This document shows, one piece after another, positions 60,447-64,000 of a stretch of 64,000 nucleotides of DNA (the first letter of the stretch is position 1; the number at the start of each line of letters is the position of its first letter). The stretch lies in assembly GCF_002257695.2 (NCBI RefSeq), contig NZ_CP155571.1; one strand, given 5' to 3'. The translations under genes were made by a program, and so were the position numbers. The DNA comes from Sporomusa acidovorans (GTDB lineage: Bacteria > Bacillota > Negativicutes > Sporomusales > Sporomusaceae). The notes under the pieces were generated by a model. The model did no database searches, was not told where the DNA came from, and worked only from the letters and a program-made list of their open reading frames with translations.

Positions 60447-60632
60447 TTACTGGACGGAACTGTTGGAAACAGGGGAGGAGTTAATTTCTGCGCCGGTTTG
60501 GCTATTGTCGCTGCCATCCTCGCTAAACTTATCTGTTACGTCTTCGGATGCATCTTCATCATAGGCAGACATTGCTAAGAGCAATTCAGCATCAGATACA
60601 CTGGAAAACATGCCGGGAATAAGTTCTTTCAT
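60447..60632 (-). CDS. Small acidic Ser/Asp-rich protein of unknown function
   Basis: The 61-residue protein starts MKELIPGMFSSVSDAELLLAMSAYDEDASED and ends in a low-complexity Ser/Asn tail. A GGAGGG ribosome site lies 5-6 bases before the ATG at 60632, and a terminator follows, which supports a real gene. There is no Cys, signal or membrane segment. No family is recognised. A peptide-precursor role is possible but unsupported. Confidence 0.6.
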   Translation of the reverse strand: MKELIPGMFSSVSDAELLLAMSAYDEDASEDVTDKFSEDGSDNSQTGAEINSSPVSNSSVQ

Positions 60633-60772
60633 TAAATCCCTCCTCAAAAAGTACTATGAATGCACATTTATAGTATTCCCAAACTTTTTTAATAAAGCTT
60701 ATGTAAAAAATGACAAAAGGCAGCGCTTCTATACCGCAAAATCAGGTGGTTCATCATTACTGCCGTAGCAGT

Positions 60773-60928
60773 TTATTTAATCCGCCATGTCCGTATTTCA
60801 ATATGGTTGGTTGGTTTTTGAAAAATACTTTTACGAGGATGCGTTTTTGAATATAAATATGGCACCACCAGAACACAAACGCCCATTCCCAACAAGACGA
60901 CAAATACATTCTCTGTTACTATATCCAT
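60773..60928 (-). CDS. 51-residue single-span membrane protein under a c-di-GMP riboswitch
   Basis: The 51-residue protein starts MDIVTENVFVVLLGMGVCVL and has one hydrophobic segment (residues about 7-26), followed by a basic C-terminal tail (YSKTHPRKSIFQK ... TWRIK). An ideal AAGGAGG lies 6 bases before the ATG. Both the riboswitch and its terminator lie directly upstream, so this is probably the regulated gene. No family is recognised. A role in envelope or motility/adhesion control is only a guess from c-di-GMP regulation. Confidence 0.72.
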   Translation of the reverse strand: MDIVTENVFVVLLGMGVCVLVVPYLYSKTHPRKSIFQKPTNHIEIRTWRIK

Positions 60929-60984
60929 GCTTTCCTCCTTGTAACCGATGTACTTTACAGATACCCGTATCTATTGAAAATAAA

Positions 60985-61012
60985 GACACCAATCCAAAAA
61001 CAGACTGGTGTC
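60985..61012 (-). terminator. Terminator between the riboswitch and the small membrane-protein gene
   Basis: On the minus strand GACACCAGTC and GATTGGTGTC form a 10-bp stem with one mismatch and an 8-base loop, followed by TTTATTTT. It lies 24 bases downstream of the aptamer and 56 bases before the start codon, as in transcription-attenuating riboswitches. Confidence 0.85.
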
Positions 61013-61036
61013 CAGTGTACAATTCTTTATCGAATC

Positions 61037-61110
61037 GGCAACTTGGCAATCATAGACCCATCTGTCCTTAGACCCATAGCTTTGCGTCCTTATCTTTCGA
61101 TAAGTTTGCC
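61037..61110 (-). promoter_or_regulatory. Cyclic di-GMP-I (GEMM-I) riboswitch aptamer
   Basis: The minus-strand RNA reads GGCAAACTTATCGAAAGAT, then AAGGACGCAAAGC and a GGGTCTAAGG...GGGTCTATGATTGCC section, ending AAGTTGCC. This matches the GEMM-I pattern: a P1 stem (GGCAA/TTGCC), a first hairpin with GAAA tetraloop, the conserved GACGCAAAGC and the ATGATNGCC receptor-like end. The tetraloop-receptor docking elements are thus present. A downstream hairpin with T-run makes a transcriptional switch. A TTGACT/TAAATT promoter may start at about 61141-61176. Confidence 0.9.
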
Positions 61111-61330
61111 TACTATATAATTATGTCGAATAATGGAACTTTAACTATAATTTAACACTCAATGATTCGCAAGTCAATAAAAAGTTAGGAATAAAGTCTC
61201 TTGTCATTAGGACATTAGTCCCAAATCGGTCTGGTATCTATAAAAATTCCGTCTAATTTATCCCCAAAATTCAGATTATGATTGAATTGACCACTACAAA
61301 TCTTTTGTTTCTTTAATTGCCTATATGAAA

Positions 61331-61357
61331 AAGACGTCAGTAATAATTTGACGTCTT
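61331..61357 (-). terminator. Minus-strand terminator after the gene at 61467
   Basis: AAGACGTCA and TGACGTCTT form a perfect 9-bp stem with a 9-base loop, followed on the minus strand by TTTTT. It lies 110 bases past the stop of the gene at 61467. Confidence 0.8.
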
Positions 61358-61466
61358 GGTGCATCTTTTATCATTGTTTTCAAAATAATTATAATGTAAG
61401 GCTGAGTGGTTACTGCATAAAACGGCTACACTCTTACGACACTGTGATTATAACCGGCAAGAAGGG

Positions 61467-61742
61467 CTACGTAAGAGTCAGTACTGCCGTCTCCCTGGCA
61501 GGCGAGCTCAGCACATCCCAATGATCAAATGCAGCTTTAACCTTCCCAATCTTAGTTTCCAAATATAACAGCTGCTGCATGGCATCAATGATATCTGCTT
61601 TGTCATCCGCATTAATACCGGCATTTTGTTGACAATTTGCCAGGATATTCAGCAGGCAGTCGGCACTTTCCCGGGATAATTCCAGTGCTTCATTAAATTT
61701 TTTCACGGCGGTCAGCATTTCATCCAGTTGGCTGTGCTCCAT
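61467..61742 (-). CDS. Small helical protein of unknown function
   Basis: The 91-residue protein starts MEHSQLDEMLTAVKKFNEALELSRESADCLLNILANCQQNAG and is predicted mostly helical. AAGGAG lies 7 bases before the ATG at 61742. No family is recognised; it superficially recalls flagellar or secretion chaperones. It is divergent from the XRE regulator and shares an intergenic region holding two operator-like direct repeats. Confidence 0.6.
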   Translation of the reverse strand: MEHSQLDEMLTAVKKFNEALELSRESADCLLNILANCQQNAGINADDKADIIDAMQQLLYLETKIGKVKAAFDHWDVLSSPARETAVLTLT

Positions 61743-61846
61743 GCCGTTACTCCTTTCATTGCTGATGGCATCTAGGTATCGAATCACTTGGTATCACGCC
61801 TTTTCTTTTTGCCACCATTATAACGATAAATCGGCGCTAAGTCAAT

Positions 61847-61881
61847 TACTATCAGTTAATTTTTATTTTACTATTAGTTAA
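61847..61881. promoter_or_regulatory. Two operator-like direct repeats between divergent genes
   Basis: TACTATCAGTTAA (61847-61859) and TACTATTAGTTAA (61869-61881) are 22 bp apart, two helical turns. A related palindrome TTTACT-CGAT-AGTAAA lies before the coiled-coil gene (62414-62429). The XRE protein encoded next door is the probable ligand. Confidence 0.65.
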
Positions 61882-61927
61882 CAGGAGATTGCAAACAATT
61901 CACTAAACATTCAATTAGGTGATGCCT

Positions 61928-62362
61928 GTGAGATTTGGAGAAATTATTAAACAATCCAGGGAAAATATGCAGCTTAGTCAGGAAGAAGCAGCTAAAGCAA
62001 TTGAAAAACACTATGGCGTCCGGATCTCAACTTCTTATCTCAGCATGATTGAGACAGGAACGCGCAAAAATCTGACTGTAAATTTGATTAGCGCTTTACT
62101 CAGTTATTTTAACTTGCCTGCCAGTAGTGCCACCGACCTTTTTGAACCAGCAAACTCCTCCGCCGAATATCTGAAAAACAATGAGCAGACCATATTTTGC
62201 GAACAACAGTCCCTTTACAGTGAGTCGATTCATTCGCAGCATATTGCCCTTGAAAACCTGCCTCATGAAGCAAGACATAGTCTTGTTGACTACTATGAAT
62301 TTCTCTTGTCCAAATATAAGATAAGAAATGAATCCAGTACTAAAAACTGCCGACAAAGCTAA
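61928..62362 (+). CDS. XRE family helix-turn-helix regulator
   Basis: The 144-residue protein has an N-terminal Cro/C1-type HTH: RFGEIIKQSRENMQLSQEEAAKAIEKHYGVRISTSYLSMIETGTRKNLTVNLISALLSYF. It then has a poorly defined C-terminal part ending in a short helix. The GTG at 61928 is chosen with AGGTG 7-8 bases before it; an ATG two codons upstream is possible. It is probably the repressor acting on the repeats at 61847-61881 and 62414-62429. Confidence 0.85.
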   Translation: MRFGEIIKQSRENMQLSQEEAAKAIEKHYGVRISTSYLSMIETGTRKNLTVNLISALLSYFNLPASSATDLFEPANSSAEYLKNNEQTIFCEQQSLYSESIHSQHIALENLPHEARHSLVDYYEFLLSKYKIRNESSTKNCRQS

Positions 62363-62377
62363 TTGCCGGCAGTTTTT
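62342..62377 (+). terminator. Terminator overlapping the end of the XRE gene
   Basis: AAAAACTGCCG and CGGCAGTTTTT form an 11-bp stem with a 14-base loop, overlapping the stop codon at 62360-62362, and T-rich sequence follows. Confidence 0.8.
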
Positions 62378-62413
62378 ATTCATTCTTCCGCTATTTGTTA
62401 ACTTTTTCCACGA

Positions 62414-62429
62414 TTTACTCGATAGTAAA
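62414..62429. promoter_or_regulatory. Operator-like palindrome before the coiled-coil gene
   Basis: TTTACT-CGAT-AGTAAA is a perfect 6-base-arm palindrome 51 bp upstream of the start codon, related to the TACTATNAGTTAA repeats near the XRE gene. Confidence 0.6.
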
Positions 62430-62479
62430 GTAATAGGAGTTATAGTAACAACGCATAACAAGTAAGGAGAGTAACTACC

Positions 62480-63139
62480 ATGTCGATTGATCAGGCAAGT
62501 TTAAACATGTTACAGGCAATGGCCAATCCCAAAAGCCAGTTAACAGCTTTAAAAGAATATCGTGACGGGCTGCAAAATAAACTGGAACAAGCAACGCGTA
62601 ATCAGCCAACAGTAAACGCCGATCACCAGACCAATAACGCTTCTTCAGACCGCAAGCAGGTTATTGTCGAGTTGCAAGCGGCCGACAAACAAATTCAGCA
62701 AACGATATATGAAGAAGAAACCAGGAAACTTGAGTTAGAAAGACTGAAACGAGAAGCGGCTATGGCCAAGAACCAACGGGAACGGGCCAAGGCGCTGGCT
62801 AAGCAGGAACGTGCTCTTACTAATGCCAGCACAGGCAAACTGCTTTCGGCCGCTATAAAGAATTCGCAGTATCAAGCGTCAGGCGGGACGGAACCGTCCT
62901 TATCCTTAAGCCCATCGCCTGCAGAAACAACCGGCAGCCAGTCCCCTCAATCCGGCTTTACAACGAAAACCGCAGAAATACAAAGTGACCTTAACGAAGC
63001 AGTGGATTATGGCATAAAGGCGGCTGAAGCAGCCCGCCAGCGGAAAGATGCCGAATTAAAGGCTGCCGGCGAAGAAGCCGCCGAAAAAAAGGCAAAAAAA
63101 GCAAAAGCTAAACAGAGAACCGTAAATATCATGATATGA
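62480..63139 (+). CDS. Cytosolic coiled-coil protein of unknown function
   Basis: The 219-residue protein is Lys/Glu/Ala-rich. It has a long predicted coiled coil around residues 65-115 (EETRKLELERLKREAAMAKNQRERAKALAKQERAL), a Ser/Pro-rich linker, and a second charged helix at the C-terminus (AAEAARQRKDAELKAAGEEAAEKKAKKAKAKQR). No signal or membrane segment is seen. An AAGGAGAG ribosome site precedes the ATG. No family is recognised. It is under the XRE-type operator. Confidence 0.7.
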   Translation: MSIDQASLNMLQAMANPKSQLTALKEYRDGLQNKLEQATRNQPTVNADHQTNNASSDRKQVIVELQAADKQIQQTIYEEETRKLELERLKREAAMAKNQRERAKALAKQERALTNASTGKLLSAAIKNSQYQASGGTEPSLSLSPSPAETTGSQSPQSGFTTKTAEIQSDLNEAVDYGIKAAEAARQRKDAELKAAGEEAAEKKAKKAKAKQRTVNIMI

Positions 63140-63162
63140 ACCAATCATTCATAAATAACCTC

Positions 63163-64000
63163 TTACTTTTTGAGTACTATCATTTTGCCATGTAACTGAG
63201 TCAGAATATCCAGCCGTTCCTTCTCCAGGTCGCTCAACAACTGATAATCAAATTCCTGGATAATCAGGTAGCCTTTCTCTGCCGATGCAACAAATTGTTT
63301 TAATTCCGCATCCGGCTTCAGTTCCTTGCCATACATATTGGTATAAAAGGCAAAACCGGGATGAAGAAATTTGATGACATAAACAGGTGATTTTCCATCA
63401 TATACACCGGTAAAAGCCTGTGCAAGCCCGCGGCTATGAAAATTATCCGCGAGCGGCGGCAAAATTACGCTAAACAAGATAAAAGAAACCATCACCATTG
63501 CCCCGGCTTGTCCCCACACTGCTTTTGCCGGCTTACCCCGATACACAAACCACCAAACCGCTATGACCATTATACCTAGAACAACAGCTAATGCAGTCAG
63601 GCCGCCTACTACTTCCGGGAACAGAAACAGACCTTTCGCCATGGCTCCCAGCAGCAGTAATACAAGTACAGTCAGGGTAATTGGCCAAACAAGTCTGTAT
63701 CCGGTTGAATCCTCATCCCGGCAGCTATTGATATACCAGCCAACAAGAATTGCCAGTGCAGGAAATATCGGTAAAATATAGGTCACAAGTTTCGTACTGG
63801 ATAAGGTAAAAAACAGAAAAATAAAAGCCACCCAAATACTAAGAAAACTTACTGTTGAAAACAGATCGCTATTCCTTGCTTTAAATGCCTTGATAACCGC
63901 CGGAATAAGCACAGCTGACCACGGAAAAAAGCCAATCAGTAGCACAGGAATAAAAAAGTACCAGCCTGCTGTCTCCACATGCTCCGGCGTGGCAAAACGT
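63163..64000 (-). CDS. ArnT-like glycosyltransferase (GT83/GT39-type), 5' end cut by window edge
   Basis: The frame stays open to the right edge; the visible C-terminal part is about 279 residues. It begins RFATPEHVETAGWYFFIP, a phrase typical of ArnT/PMT-family loops, then several membrane segments such as FFPWSAVLIPAVIKA and TYILPIFPALAILVGWY, and a C-terminal periplasmic tail. ArnT-type enzymes move sugars such as aminoarabinose from polyprenyl phosphate to lipid A or other lipids. A role in outer-membrane lipid modification fits, but the acceptor is unknown. Confidence 0.85.
   Translation of the reverse strand, partial: RFATPEHVETAGWYFFIPVLLIGFFPWSAVLIPAVIKAFKARNSDLFSTVSFLSIWVAFIFLFFTLSSTKLVTYILPIFPALAILVGWYINSCRDEDSTGYRLVWPITLTVLVLLLLGAMAKGLFLFPEVVGGLTALAVVLGIMVIAVWWFVYRGKPAKAVWGQAGAMVMVSFILFSVILPPLADNFHSRGLAQAFTGVYDGKSPVYVIKFLHPGFAFYTNMYGKELKPDAELKQFVASAEKGYLIIQEFDYQLLSDLEKERLDILTQLHGKMIVLKK

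Noticed and set aside
60787..61071. A 94-residue plus-strand frame over the riboswitch region.
   Set aside because: It runs antisense to the small membrane protein and aptamer, and has poor coding character.

Overview
The window looks like a chromosomal segment of an anaerobic, diderm Firmicute, most likely a Sporomusaceae/Negativicutes-type acetogen. Three things point there: a Firmicute-style pyrrolysine (Pyl) cassette with PylS split into two genes, B12-dependent ethanolamine catabolism, and an RND efflux pump plus an ArnT-like glycosyltransferase, which fit a cell with an outer membrane. The species call is inference; no rRNA is present.

Region 1 (about 0.6-15.5 kb) is one long minus-strand operon for a bacterial microcompartment (BMC) that breaks down ethanolamine. 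It runs from a DMT-family transporter through a winged-helix-like protein, shell proteins, EutL, EutE, EutQ, EutB, EutC, EutA, a shell protein, an EutT-PduL fusion, an unknown eut protein, EutN, PduS, PduT, EutS and EutP to a receiver-only response regulator. A sigma-54 promoter precedes it, and a PAS/AAA+ sigma-54 activator is encoded divergently.

Region 2 (16.9-25.5 kb) is a methylamine/pyrrolysine island. A minus-strand unit reads pylT (tRNA-Pyl), pylSc, a choline-kinase-like gene and a corrinoid protein. A plus-strand mttB has an in-frame amber codon at residue 329. A second minus-strand unit reads pylB, pylC, pylD, pylSn. All three units have sigma-54 -24/-12 elements. A 33-bp block with a TGACT-AAGTC palindrome is shared between the eut and pylT/mttB promoter regions. 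The layout suggests that methyl-group removal and ethanolamine breakdown are co-regulated, possibly for N-methylated ethanolamines such as choline or dimethylethanolamine.

Region 3 (25.6-37.2 kb) holds gluQ, a uracil-type permease, a radical SAM gene and a purine operon: xanthine dehydrogenase-like XdhB/C/A, a xanthine-type permease, and the YqeB/YqeC/MocA-like proteins that mark selenium-dependent molybdenum hydroxylases. A TauE-like permease follows. Region 4 (37.3-44.2 kb) is a sugar or sugar-acid cluster (beta-hydroxyacid dehydrogenase, PFK-family kinase, class II aldolase, GntR regulator, zinc dehydrogenase, MHS transporter). Two operator-like palindromes share the same core.

Region 5 (44.3-64 kb) is mixed: an ABC-F protein, an orphan lipoprotein binding protein, a polar amino-acid ABC transporter, a Fe-S protein, a MarR/nitroreductase pair, a lipoprotein cyclophilin, a MarR-controlled RND pump and a secreted protein. 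It also has a c-di-GMP-I riboswitch with a terminator ahead of a 51-residue membrane protein, an XRE regulator, a coiled-coil protein and a truncated ArnT-like gene at the edge.
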